Source: Allobosea sp. Root483D1
GTDB lineage: Bacteria > Pseudomonadota > Alphaproteobacteria > Rhizobiales > Beijerinckiaceae
DNA: 64,000 nt
Direction of reading: 5' to 3'
NCBI RefSeq assembly: GCF_001429505.1
Contig: NZ_LMJW01000020.1
Location: 592,975 to 656,974 of the forward strand
Shown: positions 56,597-64,000 of the stretch, piece by piece
Position numbering within the stretch: position 1 is the first letter of the stretch
Layout of the letters: each line of letters begins with the position of its first letter
Position numbers and translations under genes: made by a program
Notes under the pieces: model-generated
Database searches by the model: none
What the model saw: only the letters and a program-made list of their open reading frames with translations
What the model was told of the DNA's origin: nothing

Positions 56597-57118
56597 ATGC
56601 AGGGCTTTCTGGGCGAAGAGCGGCGCGGGGCGGTCCTGAATGCGCTGCGGACCCATGAGGGAACTTGCTCGCGCGATTATCTTGCTGCGGCCCGTGCTGT
56701 TCTCAACGAGCTCGTCGCCGTTCCCGATTTGATCCAGCGCCTGCCGCTGCTGCGCAAACCGGGCGGCTATACCCGCAACCTCCTCGCCGGCAACGATGCC
56801 GTCAGCGTCTGGGCGATCGTCTGGGGCGAGGGCTCGACGACCTGCATCCACGACCATCACTGCTCGTGCTGCTTCGGGGTCGTATCGGGCACGGTCACGG
56901 AAACCTGGTATCGCGCTATCGATGCGAACCGCGCCGTGCCGACCGAAGAGCAGGAGCGCCAGGCTGCTTACGTCGCCTGCATGGTGCCATCAGGCCCGAA
57001 CATCCACCGCATGCAGAATCGCGGCATGGGCGACGCGATCTCGATCCACATCTACGGCTACGACCACCATCTCCACGATTCCTCGGTCGAGACCGAATAC
57101 ACCGCCGTGGCGGGCTGA
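56597..57118 (+). CDS. Cysteine dioxygenase-type thiol dioxygenase
   Basis: A 173-aa cupin. Metal ligands are H85 and H87 in CIHDHHCSCCFG and H137 in GPNIHRMQ; a Ser-His-Tyr series lies in SIHIYGY (149-155). CDO-type enzymes oxidise cysteine or 3-mercaptopropionate to the sulfinate. The Arg that separates these specificities cannot be placed safely. GGAGACGGGG lies upstream of ATG 56597. The divergent Lrp/AsnC regulator probably senses the substrate amino acid. Confidence 0.85.
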   Translation: MQGFLGEERRGAVLNALRTHEGTCSRDYLAAARAVLNELVAVPDLIQRLPLLRKPGGYTRNLLAGNDAVSVWAIVWGEGSTTCIHDHHCSCCFGVVSGTVTETWYRAIDANRAVPTEEQERQAAYVACMVPSGPNIHRMQNRGMGDAISIHIYGYDHHLHDSSVETEYTAVAG

Positions 57119-57287
57119 AACTCCGGGCAGTCAGGCAAAAGCGCTGGCCGGGATGCCGGCTGCGCCTGCGATCATGCGCCGGGGAACTCTCGGGTCGCGC
57201 CTCTCTGCCATCATGATGTCGTAACCTGCGCCGACCCTGTCGGCGGGGAGATCAACGGGTGGGCCAGCTGTCAAGGAGACTTGAGGC

Positions 57288-58148
57288 ATGAGCCTGAACG
57301 TTCTGCAGAACCGTTGGGACGGTACCGAAGGTAACGATTCCTGGGTGGCCGAGACCGGCACAACAGGTTGGACCGCCTATGGTCGCGGTGGTGATGACCA
57401 TATGACGGGCAGCTCGCTTGCCGACATGTTGTCCGGCGGCGACGGCTTCGACGTCATTCATGGCGGCGGTGGGAATGACCGCCTCTATGGCGGCGAAGGC
57501 CAGGACCAGCTCTATGGCGGTGACGGCAACGACCTCATCGACGGCGGCGGGCAGTACGACCTGATCTATGGCGGCAATGGCAACGATGTCGTGCTCCGCG
57601 GCGGCATCGCCGATGGCGAGGGCGGCAACGATACGCTCTATGGCAGCGACGAGCGGGACATCATGTCCGGCGGCGACGGCAATGATACGCTCAACGGCGG
57701 CAACGGCGCCGATTTCCTTCTGGGCGGTGCCGGCTCCGACACGATCCAGAGCGGCGGCGACAATTCCGGCAATTTTTTCTACACGGACGAGTTGCAGGGC
57801 GATGGCGGCAAGGATTTCCTCTACGGCGATCTCGGCCGCGACGTCTTCGTCTACTGGAATGCCAGCGACAGTGCTCCGGGAGCAGCCGCGCGCGACGTCA
57901 TCCATGGCTTCACGCAGGGCGCAGACGACATCCTGCTGGCGATGGATGCCGATGCCAACACGGCCGAGCAGGAGGATTTCGCCTTCATCGGCACGGATGG
58001 GTTCAGTGGCGAGGCAGGCCAGCTTCGCTATGAGGTTTCGAACGGGAACACCTTCGTCACCGGCGATGTGAACGGCGATGGCGTGGCTGATTTCGAGATC
58101 GATCTCGTCGGCGAGATCAATCTCACGGCCTCCGACTTCATGTTCTGA
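57288..58148 (+). CDS. RTX calcium-binding protein
   Basis: A 286-aa protein of RTX nonapeptide repeats: from about residue 34 to 195 it has many GGxGxDxLxG units such as GGGGNDRLYG and GGDGNDLIDG, broken by spacers. The C-terminal 70 residues (DVFVYWNASDSAPGAAARDVIHGF ... DFEIDLVGEINLTASDFMF) match the serralysin-type C-terminal domain, and the final ASDFMF resembles a type I secretion signal. There is no catalytic domain ahead of the repeats. It would fold on Ca2+ outside the cell. No HlyB/D or TolC genes are in the window. Confidence 0.92.
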   Translation: MSLNVLQNRWDGTEGNDSWVAETGTTGWTAYGRGGDDHMTGSSLADMLSGGDGFDVIHGGGGNDRLYGGEGQDQLYGGDGNDLIDGGGQYDLIYGGNGNDVVLRGGIADGEGGNDTLYGSDERDIMSGGDGNDTLNGGNGADFLLGGAGSDTIQSGGDNSGNFFYTDELQGDGGKDFLYGDLGRDVFVYWNASDSAPGAAARDVIHGFTQGADDILLAMDADANTAEQEDFAFIGTDGFSGEAGQLRYEVSNGNTFVTGDVNGDGVADFEIDLVGEINLTASDFMF

Positions 58149-58164
58149 ACGCAACAGCTCCGGG

Positions 58165-58848
58165 CTAGTCCAGCCAGCTGGTGAAGCTCTCGACCGGCTC
58201 GCGCTCCGGCACGAGCCGGTTGGCCGGCGCATCCGGATCGGCCTTGCCGAGCGCGATGCCGCAGACCACGACCTCGTTCTCCGGGATGACGAGCTCGCGC
58301 CTGACGACCCTGTGAAAGCTGGCGAAAATCGCCTGAGGGCAGGAATCGAGGCCGTGGCCCTGCGCCGCGATCAGCAGTGTCTGGATGAAGCCGCCGAGGT
58401 CGAGCCAGGAGCCGATCTCGAGATCGCGGTCGACCGTCAGCATCAGCGCGACCGGCGCGCCGAAGAAACGCAGATTGGCCTCGGTCTGACGGCGCATGCC
58501 GGCATGGTCGCCCTTGGCGACGCCGAGCAGGCCGTAGAGATCCCAGCCAATCTTGCGGCGGCGCGAGAGATAGGGCTCGCGGAAGGTCGTCGGATAATAG
58601 CGATACTCCTCCTCCCGCGGGGATGGATCGTCGAGCGCGGCAAGCAGCGCTGTCTCCAGCCGAGCGCGCGATCGAGGGCCGAGCACGCGCAGGCGCCAGG
58701 GCTGCATGTTGGTGCCGCTCGGAGCCTGCGCCGCCAGTTCGACCAGGCGGCGCACCAGCGCAGGATCGACCGGATCGGGCAGGAAGGCGCGCACCGCGCG
58801 GCGGCCGGCGATGGCCTTTTCGACCGCCTCCGCCGCCAGCGCTTCCAT
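58165..58848 (-). CDS. Nitroreductase family flavoprotein
   Basis: A 227-aa protein with the nitroreductase FMN pattern: GRRAVRAFLPDPVD at the N terminus, AAQAPSGTNMQPWRLRVL for FMN binding, GSWLDLGGFIQTLLIAAQGHGLDSCPQ in the middle and VVCGIALGKAD near the end. It should reduce nitro compounds or quinones with NAD(P)H; the natural substrate is unknown. It lies 2 bases after lysS on the same strand. Confidence 0.9.
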   Translation of the reverse strand: MEALAAEAVEKAIAGRRAVRAFLPDPVDPALVRRLVELAAQAPSGTNMQPWRLRVLGPRSRARLETALLAALDDPSPREEEYRYYPTTFREPYLSRRRKIGWDLYGLLGVAKGDHAGMRRQTEANLRFFGAPVALMLTVDRDLEIGSWLDLGGFIQTLLIAAQGHGLDSCPQAIFASFHRVVRRELVIPENEVVVCGIALGKADPDAPANRLVPEREPVESFTSWLD

Positions 58849-58850
58849 GG

Positions 58851-60566
58851 TCAGGCGCTGAGCGGCTGGCGCGCCGCCAGGAAAGCCTCGTGCTCGCGGA
58901 TCAAGCCGCCGTCGAGCGCCTTGGCGATCAGCTTTCGGGTGTTGTCGAGCCCGTAGATCGCGGCAAAGGAGCCGAAGCGCGGGCCCTGATCCTCACCGAA
59001 CATCACCTGGTAGATCGCCTTCCACCAGTCGCCGGAGACGCCCGGCCGCTCGGGCGTCGCGTTCTTGGCGGTGAGGTTCTGATAGCGCGGGATGGCGCGG
59101 GCGACATCGAGCGCTGTGTCCTGCACCGTCTCGGCGCTCGCATCGGCCGGCAGAGCGGCAATGGCGGCGTCGAGCGCGATGAAAGCCGCACGCTCGGTCT
59201 CGTCGGCCGGGCGGTAATGCTTTGCCGGCTTTACGAAGTCGCGGAAATAGGCGAGCGCGTAGCCGACCAGCGCGTCGAGCCGCGGATGCGTCTGCGGCGA
59301 GATGCCGGGCGCATAGCGCTGCAGGAAGCCCCAGAGCACGGCCTTGTCCTCGGAATTCGCGACGGCGACGAGGTTCATCAGCAGCGAGAACGAGATCTGC
59401 GTGCGTACCGCATTGTCGCCTTCGCCGGTGGCGATCACCTCCGGCTGCGGCGGCGTGCCGGCATGGATGTGCCAAACCGGGTTGCCGAGCCGGTTCTTCA
59501 AGTCCTGCCGGTCATAGCCGCCAAGGAACTGCAGGTAGTCGTCGACCGCGCGCGGGATCACGTCGAAATGCAGCTTCTTGGCCTCGCGCGGACGCGAGTA
59601 CATGAACAGCGCCAGCGATTCCGGCGAACCGTAGCTCAACCAGTCCTCGATGGTGAGGCCGTTGCCCTTCGACTTCGAGATTTTCTGGCCCTGCTCGTCG
59701 AGGAAGAGCTCGTAGTTGAAGCCCTCGGGCGGCGTGCCTTCGATGGCGCGGGCGATCTGCGAGGAGACCTTGACCGAGTCGATCAGATCCTTGCCGGCCA
59801 TCTCGTAGTCGACGCCGAGCGCGACCCAGCGCATCGCCCAGTCCGGCTTCCATTGCAGCTTGGCATTGCCGCCGGTCACCGGGGTGGTGAAGCGCTCGCC
59901 CGTCGCCGGATCGGTCCAGGTGATGGTGCCGGCCTCGACGTCGCGCGCTTCGATCGGCACCTGCATGACGATCCGGGTCTTCGGGTGGATCGGCAGGAAG
60001 GGCGAATAGGTCGCGGCGCGTTCTTCGCGCAGGGTCGCCAGCATGATCGACATGATCTTGTCGAAGCGGGCCAGCATCCTGAGCAGGGTCGCGTCGAACT
60101 CGCCGGCGCAATAGGCGTCGGTCGAGGACTTGAACTCGTAGTCGAAGCCGAACTGGTCGAGGAAGGCGCAGAGCCGGGCATTATTGTGCCGGCCGAACGA
60201 GTCATGCGTGCCGAACGGATCCGGCACCTCGGTCAGCGGCTTGCCGAGATGGCGCGCCAGCAGCTCCTTGTTCGGGACGTTGTCCGGCACCTTGCGCAGG
60301 CCGTCGAGATCGTCCGAGAAGGCGATCAGCCGGGTCGGGATGGCGCCGTTGGTCAGCACCTGAAAGGCGTGGCGCACCATCGAGGTGCGCGCGACCTCGC
60401 CGAAAGTGCCGATATGCGGCAGGCCGGAGGGACCGTAGCCGGTCTCGAAAACCGCCTCCTGCTTGCCCGATTTCTGCAGCCGCGCCACGAGCTTCTTGGC
60501 TTCCTCGAACGGCCAGGCGGCCGAGACGCGGGCGGCTTCGATGAGCGCGGGGTCGAAAGCGGGCAT
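58851..60566 (-). CDS. lysS: Class I lysyl-tRNA synthetase
   Basis: A 571-aa class I LysRS, the archaeal-type form that most alphaproteobacteria use instead of the class II enzyme. HIGH motif is HIGTFGE at about residue 51; the KMSKS motif is KISKSKGNG. Other marks are FGRHNNARLC and YSRPREAKKL. The frame is open 119 codons further upstream, but that part crosses the divergent promoter region and has no homology. Confidence 0.95.
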   Translation of the reverse strand: MPAFDPALIEAARVSAAWPFEEAKKLVARLQKSGKQEAVFETGYGPSGLPHIGTFGEVARTSMVRHAFQVLTNGAIPTRLIAFSDDLDGLRKVPDNVPNKELLARHLGKPLTEVPDPFGTHDSFGRHNNARLCAFLDQFGFDYEFKSSTDAYCAGEFDATLLRMLARFDKIMSIMLATLREERAATYSPFLPIHPKTRIVMQVPIEARDVEAGTITWTDPATGERFTTPVTGGNAKLQWKPDWAMRWVALGVDYEMAGKDLIDSVKVSSQIARAIEGTPPEGFNYELFLDEQGQKISKSKGNGLTIEDWLSYGSPESLALFMYSRPREAKKLHFDVIPRAVDDYLQFLGGYDRQDLKNRLGNPVWHIHAGTPPQPEVIATGEGDNAVRTQISFSLLMNLVAVANSEDKAVLWGFLQRYAPGISPQTHPRLDALVGYALAYFRDFVKPAKHYRPADETERAAFIALDAAIAALPADASAETVQDTALDVARAIPRYQNLTAKNATPERPGVSGDWWKAIYQVMFGEDQGPRFGSFAAIYGLDNTRKLIAKALDGGLIREHEAFLAARQPLSA

Positions 60567-60768
60567 TTTGGCTTCAAGTCTCGCTGGACAGGGCAGGGAA
60601 GCGGGCGGTTTCGCAGATATGGGGGGGCCGCGCAACAGCCGCAGCGCTGCCTGCCGGCAAGATGGAAAACGCTTGCTCAAAAAACCGGCAGACAACCCCG
60701 GCCGGTCGATTGACTCCCGATAGGGCCCCGCTAGCGTCGTCGTACAACAAAAGCAGGGGTCGGTTTCG

Positions 60769-61848
60769 ATGTTTCGTGAGGTGAAGTGGGGGCAGTCCGG
60801 CTCACAGCGGGCCGGCGGAGGCTTGGCGCGGGCGATCAGCCGGCGTTTCGTGCTTGCCGGCGCAGCGGCCTTGGCCCTGGGAGCGATGTCTCCGGCCCAG
60901 GCGCAGACCGCGGTGAAGTTCACGCTCGACTGGGTGTTCCAGGGGCCGACCTCGCCCTTCCTGGTGGCGCTGGAGAAGGGCTACTACAAAGCCGAGGGGC
61001 TCGACGTGACCATGGATCCCGGCCAGGGCTCGGCTGGCGCGGTCCAGCGCGTCGCCACCGGCGCCTACGACATCGGTTTTGCCGATGTGAACTCGCTGAT
61101 CGAATACAACGCCAAGAACGCCGGCAAGGAGATCCTCTGCGTCTTCATGGCCTATGACTTCCCGCCCTTCGGCGTGCACACGCTGAAGAAGACCGGGATC
61201 AGCAAGCCCGCCGATCTCGCCGGCAAGAAGCTCGGCGCGCCGGTGTTCGACGCCTCGTTCCGGCTCTTCCCCGCCTTCGCCAAGAAGGTCGGCATCGACT
61301 CCAAGACCGTCAATCACGTCAACCTGACGCCGCAATTGCGCGAGCAGTCGATGGTGCAGGGCACGGTCGACTTCATCAGCGGCCACTACTTCTCCTCGGT
61401 TCTCGACCTCAGGGCGCGCGGTGTGAAGCTGGAGGACATCGTCTCCTTCAACTACTCCGACTACAAGATGGACGTGTACGGCAACGGTATCATCGTCTCG
61501 CCGGCCTTCGCCGAGAAGCCGGAGGTGGTCAAAGGCTTCCTGCGCGCCACCGCCAAGGCCTGGAAGGAAGTCGCTGCCAATCCGGCTCTGGGTATCGCTG
61601 CCGCCAAGAAGCGCGATCCGCTGATCGACGAGAAGCTCGAGACCGAGCGCCTCGACCTGTCGCTCAAGATGAACATCCTGACGCCGTTCGTGAAAGAGAA
61701 CGGCATGGGCGATGTCGATCCGGCCCGCTTTGCCCGCTCGGTCGTCGATGTCGCCGATGCCTTCGGCCTGCCTGCTGCGCCGGCGCCCGACAAGGTGTTC
61801 ACCAACAAGTACCTGCCGCCCAAGGCGGAGCGCATGGTCGCGCCGTAG
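60769..61848 (+). CDS. NMT1/SsuA-like ABC transporter substrate-binding protein
   Basis: A 359-aa protein with a twin-arginine-like signal (SRRFVLAGAAALALG, cleavage near AQAQT, residue 46), then the NMT1 fold: FTLDWVFQGPTSPFLVALEKGYY, DPGQGSAGAVQRVATGAYDIGFADVNSLIEY and KLGAPVFDASFRLFPAF. The family takes up nitrate, aliphatic sulfonates, taurine or thiamine precursors; the exact substrate is not clear. ATPase and permease genes follow. The leader is longer than usual. Confidence 0.9.
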   Translation: MFREVKWGQSGSQRAGGGLARAISRRFVLAGAAALALGAMSPAQAQTAVKFTLDWVFQGPTSPFLVALEKGYYKAEGLDVTMDPGQGSAGAVQRVATGAYDIGFADVNSLIEYNAKNAGKEILCVFMAYDFPPFGVHTLKKTGISKPADLAGKKLGAPVFDASFRLFPAFAKKVGIDSKTVNHVNLTPQLREQSMVQGTVDFISGHYFSSVLDLRARGVKLEDIVSFNYSDYKMDVYGNGIIVSPAFAEKPEVVKGFLRATAKAWKEVAANPALGIAAAKKRDPLIDEKLETERLDLSLKMNILTPFVKENGMGDVDPARFARSVVDVADAFGLPAAPAPDKVFTNKYLPPKAERMVAP

Positions 61849-61897
61849 TGTTCGGCGGAGTTGGCCGGCCTTGAGCCGGTCAGCTCCTGGAGTTTTT

Positions 61898-61935
61898 TCG
61901 TCCTGAGATTCTCGGGACAAGCCCGAGAATGACGC
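61898..61935. repeat. Dispersed repeat, copy 3 (right module only)
   Basis: GTCCTGAGATTCTCGGGACA then AGCCCGAGAATGACGCT: arms ATTCTCGGG and CCCGAGAAT around ACAAG. It matches the right module of the repeats at 15111 and 34530. It lies between the binding-protein gene and the ATPase gene, and the annotated ATPase start codon falls inside it. Confidence 0.65.
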
Positions 61936-62741
61936 TCTTCATGCCGGCTTCTTCCGACACGCCTCTTGTCGAATTGCGCAAGGTCAGCCTTGCCTATGGC
62001 AGCGGTCCCTCGCGCATGCTGGCGCTGGAGGATGCGACGCTCGACATCGCCAAGGGCGAGTTCATCGCCGTCGTCGGCCCTTCCGGCTGCGGCAAGTCGA
62101 CCTTGATGAAGCTGGTCACCGGGCTGCTGCCGCCGACGGGTGGCGAGGTCCGCGTCCATGGCCAGCCGGTCAAGGGCCCGATCCGCGGCGTCGGCATGGC
62201 CTTCCAGGCGCCGACCCTGATGCCCTGGCGCACGACGCGCGACAACATCCTGCTGCCGCTCGAAGTGGTCGAGCCGCATAAGCGCCGTTTCCGCAAGAAC
62301 AAGGCGGAGTATATCGAGCGGGTCGAGAAGCTGCTCGCCTCGGTCGGCCTTGGCGGCTTCGGCGACAAGTTCCCCTGGCAGCTCTCGGGCGGCATGCAGC
62401 AGCGCTCCAGCCTCTGCCGGGCTTTGGTGCACGAGCCCGAGATCATGATGCTCGACGAGCCCTTTGGCGCGCTCGACGCCTTCACGCGTGAGGAGCTCTG
62501 GGGCGTGATGCAGGCGCTCTGGCTCGAGCGGCGCTTCACCGCCGTGCTGGTGACGCATGATCTGCGCGAAGCGGTCTATCTCGCCGATACCGTCTATGTG
62601 ATGAGCCGCCGGCCGGGACGGATCGTCAAGGTCAGCAAGATCGAGCTGCCGCGCCCGCGCACGCTGGAAACGACCTTCACCGCGGAATTCGTCGAGATCG
62701 TCCACGACCTGCGCGAGCGCATCCATATGGAGCATGCCTGA
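61929..62741 (+). CDS. SsuB/TauB-like ABC transporter ATPase
   Basis: A 270-aa protein. Walker A is GPSGCGKST, the Q-loop is FQAPTLMPW, the signature is LSGGMQQRSSLCRAL, Walker B is IMMLDEPFGALD, and the H-loop is VTHDLREAV. The start is uncertain: ATG 61929 lies inside a dispersed repeat (GAGAATGACG), while ATG 61941 (MPASSDTPLVELRKV) lies just past it and is a good alternative; neither has a strong ribosome-binding site. The permease gene follows. Confidence 0.92.
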   Translation: MTLFMPASSDTPLVELRKVSLAYGSGPSRMLALEDATLDIAKGEFIAVVGPSGCGKSTLMKLVTGLLPPTGGEVRVHGQPVKGPIRGVGMAFQAPTLMPWRTTRDNILLPLEVVEPHKRRFRKNKAEYIERVEKLLASVGLGGFGDKFPWQLSGGMQQRSSLCRALVHEPEIMMLDEPFGALDAFTREELWGVMQALWLERRFTAVLVTHDLREAVYLADTVYVMSRRPGRIVKVSKIELPRPRTLETTFTAEFVEIVHDLRERIHMEHA

Positions 62742-62766
62742 TGCGGCCCCCGGCAGGACCGAGACA

Positions 62767-63543
62767 ATGACCGAGACGCAAAGGCGGCTTCTGCTCGTTG
62801 CCATGCCCTGGCTCGCCATGGCGGCGCTGCTGATCCTCTGGGAGCTCGCCTGCATCGTCTTCGACGTGCCGGAGATCCTGGCGCCGCGGCCGTCCCGCAT
62901 CTTCGAGGTGATGGTCCTGCGCTGGGACATCCTGCTGAAATACTGCCTGGAGACCCTGTGGACGACGGCGATCGGCTTCGTGCTGGCGATCGGCTTTGGC
63001 GTGCTGCTCGGCCTTGCCGTCGGCGCCTCGCCCTTCGTCTACTCCGGCCTCTACCCGCTGCTGATCGCTTTCAACGCCGTGCCCAAGGTCGCGATCGTGC
63101 CGATCCTGATGATCTGGCTCGGCGTAGGCGCCTTGCCGGCGATCATTACCGCCTTCGTCATTTCCTTCTTCCCGATCGTGGTGAACGTCGCGACCGGCCT
63201 TGCCACGATCGAGCCGGAGATGCGCGATGTGATGCGCTCGCTTGGCGCCAGCCAATGGGAGATCCTGACCAAGGTCGGCGTTCCCCGCGCCATGCCCTAT
63301 CTCTTCGCCAGCCTGAAGGTCGCGGTGACGCTCGCCTTCATCGGCTCTGTGATCTCCGAAACGGTCGGCGGCAATCGCGGCATCGGCTTCCTGATGCTCT
63401 CGGCCGGCGCCCGCAACGATTCGGCCACGACCTTTGCCGGCCTCTTCGCCATCGCGATCATGGGCGTGCTGATGTACGCAGCCTGCGCCCTGGTCGAGCG
63501 CCGCATGACGCGCTGGGCCTTCCGCGGCGAGATCGTCGGCTGA
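62767..63543 (+). CDS. ABC transporter permease, SsuC/TauC-like
   Basis: A 258-aa binding-protein-dependent permease with about six membrane helices: WLAMAALLILWELACIVF at the N terminus, the EAA-loop SLGASQWEILTKVGVPRAMPYLFASLK, and FIGSVISETVGGNRGIGFLML. ATG 62767 (MTETQRR) has AGGA nine bases upstream; an in-frame ATG at 62734 overlapping the ATPase stop is possible. It completes the NMT1-type importer. Confidence 0.92.
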   Translation: MTETQRRLLLVAMPWLAMAALLILWELACIVFDVPEILAPRPSRIFEVMVLRWDILLKYCLETLWTTAIGFVLAIGFGVLLGLAVGASPFVYSGLYPLLIAFNAVPKVAIVPILMIWLGVGALPAIITAFVISFFPIVVNVATGLATIEPEMRDVMRSLGASQWEILTKVGVPRAMPYLFASLKVAVTLAFIGSVISETVGGNRGIGFLMLSAGARNDSATTFAGLFAIAIMGVLMYAACALVERRMTRWAFRGEIVG

Positions 63544-63630
63544 AGAGGCGTTTCGCCGCTAGTGACAGAGCGGTCACGCAACAATATACAGTCAATCCAT
63601 TCAGCGTTCGCTTCACTACGGATCGCATCG

Positions 63631-64000
63631 ATGGATTGGCTCCCTGACCTGACCCAGAGCGACAAGCCGCGCTATCTCGCCATCGCCGACCGCATCGCCG
63701 CCGACCTCGCGGCGGGGACGCTGTCGGCCGGGGAGCGGCTGCCGCCGCAGCGCAGGCTGGCCGAGGCGCTTGCCGTCGACTTCACCACGGTGGCGCGCGG
63801 CTATGTCGAGGCGCAGCGGCGCGGGCTAGTCGAGTCGCGGGTCGGGCAGGGGACCTTCGTCAAGGCTGCGCCAGCCAAGGTCACCGTGCCGCGAGCGCCC
63901 TCGCCGGAACTGGTCGATCTCTCCATGACCCTGCCGCCGGAGCCCGACGATACCTCGCTGATTACTCGACTGCGACAGGGCATGGTGGGGGTCAGCGACC
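63631..64000 (+). CDS. MocR/PdxR-type GntR regulator with aminotransferase domain (3' part outside window)
   Basis: The visible 123 residues contain a GntR winged helix: YLAIADRIAADLAAGTLSAGERLPPQRRLAEALAVDFTTVARGYVEAQRRGLVESRVGQGTFV. It is followed by the linker PSPELVDLSMTLPPEPDD, which normally leads into a class I aminotransferase-like PLP domain in MocR proteins. The rest is cut by the edge. Such regulators sense PLP-linked amino acids. The gene starts 87 bases after the ABC permease on the same strand. Confidence 0.88.
   Translation, partial: MDWLPDLTQSDKPRYLAIADRIAADLAAGTLSAGERLPPQRRLAEALAVDFTTVARGYVEAQRRGLVESRVGQGTFVKAAPAKVTVPRAPSPELVDLSMTLPPEPDDTSLITRLRQGMVGVSD

Noticed and set aside
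57380..57880. Short tandem repeats that could suggest a CRISPR or minisatellite
   Set aside because: They are the degenerate codons of RTX nonapeptides in frame; units are 27 bases without constant repeats and spacers.

Overview
The window is a gene-dense, GC-rich stretch (roughly two thirds G+C) of a bacterial chromosome. It carries 63 protein-coding genes, two of them cut by the window edges. I see no rRNA, tRNA, CRISPR array, prophage or intact insertion sequence. The gene set points to an alphaproteobacterium of the order Hyphomicrobiales (Rhizobiales), possibly Bosea-like: a TIGR02302/DUF4175 gene beside lysA, tlpA beside argH, rpoH beside an rluD-type gene, a divergent tsaD-gpsA / hemC-hemD-hemY cluster, a class I lysyl-tRNA synthetase, a Mur-type regulator beside sitABCD, and GTTC-N7-GTTC SOS boxes. 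The genus is inference.

Layout. 1-2880: an L,D-transpeptidase gene cut by the left edge and a sigma54-type response regulator, both on the minus strand. 3084-6260: oligoendopeptidase F, a methyltransferase and a thioesterase. 6278-6879: a VapBC pair. 7038-9939: purL, bolA, grxD. 10041-13590 (minus): an orphan NodU/CmcH-type carbamoyltransferase, a secreted unknown protein and tlpA. 13723-19651: argH, lptM, lysA and the DUF4175 protein. 19689-26322: an exported PLP enzyme, a GH19 hydrolase, metC, tspO, a second VapBC, a single-domain response regulator, hpt, a MITE-like element and a zinc-ribbon protein. 26594-29925: ftsE, ftsX, a YdcF protein and plsC. 29985-31032: an unknown gene behind two LexA-type boxes, and chaC. 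31172-34482: a DUF2125 protein, rpoH, rluD. 34644-42237: the haem cluster with a HemD-mitofilin fusion, then tsaD, gpsA, a small unknown gene and an EVE protein. 42242-47404: a DUF2235 hydrolase, acs and a diguanylate cyclase. 47502-51608: mur and sitABCD. 51742-58148: a secreted Asp/Arg block protein, a transglutaminase-like protein, two beta-oxidation genes, an Lrp regulator with a thiol dioxygenase, and an RTX protein. 58165-64000: a nitroreductase, lysS, an NMT1-type ABC transporter and the start of a MocR-type gene.

Most of the window is housekeeping: purine synthesis and salvage, arginine/lysine/methionine metabolism, haem synthesis, cell division, phospholipid synthesis and tRNA charging. 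The parts most worth a second look are small. They are the unknown gene at 29985-30470 with two oppositely oriented SOS boxes, the secreted Asp/Arg protein with a general-stress-like promoter, the HemD fusion, the RTX protein without a local secretion system, the rpoH upstream palindrome, two VapBC pairs with clear palindromic operators, and three families of short repeats. One repeat family supplies the last codons of argH.

Start codons were chosen from ribosome-binding sites, family alignment from memory and overlaps with neighbours. Several genes start with GTG or TTG.
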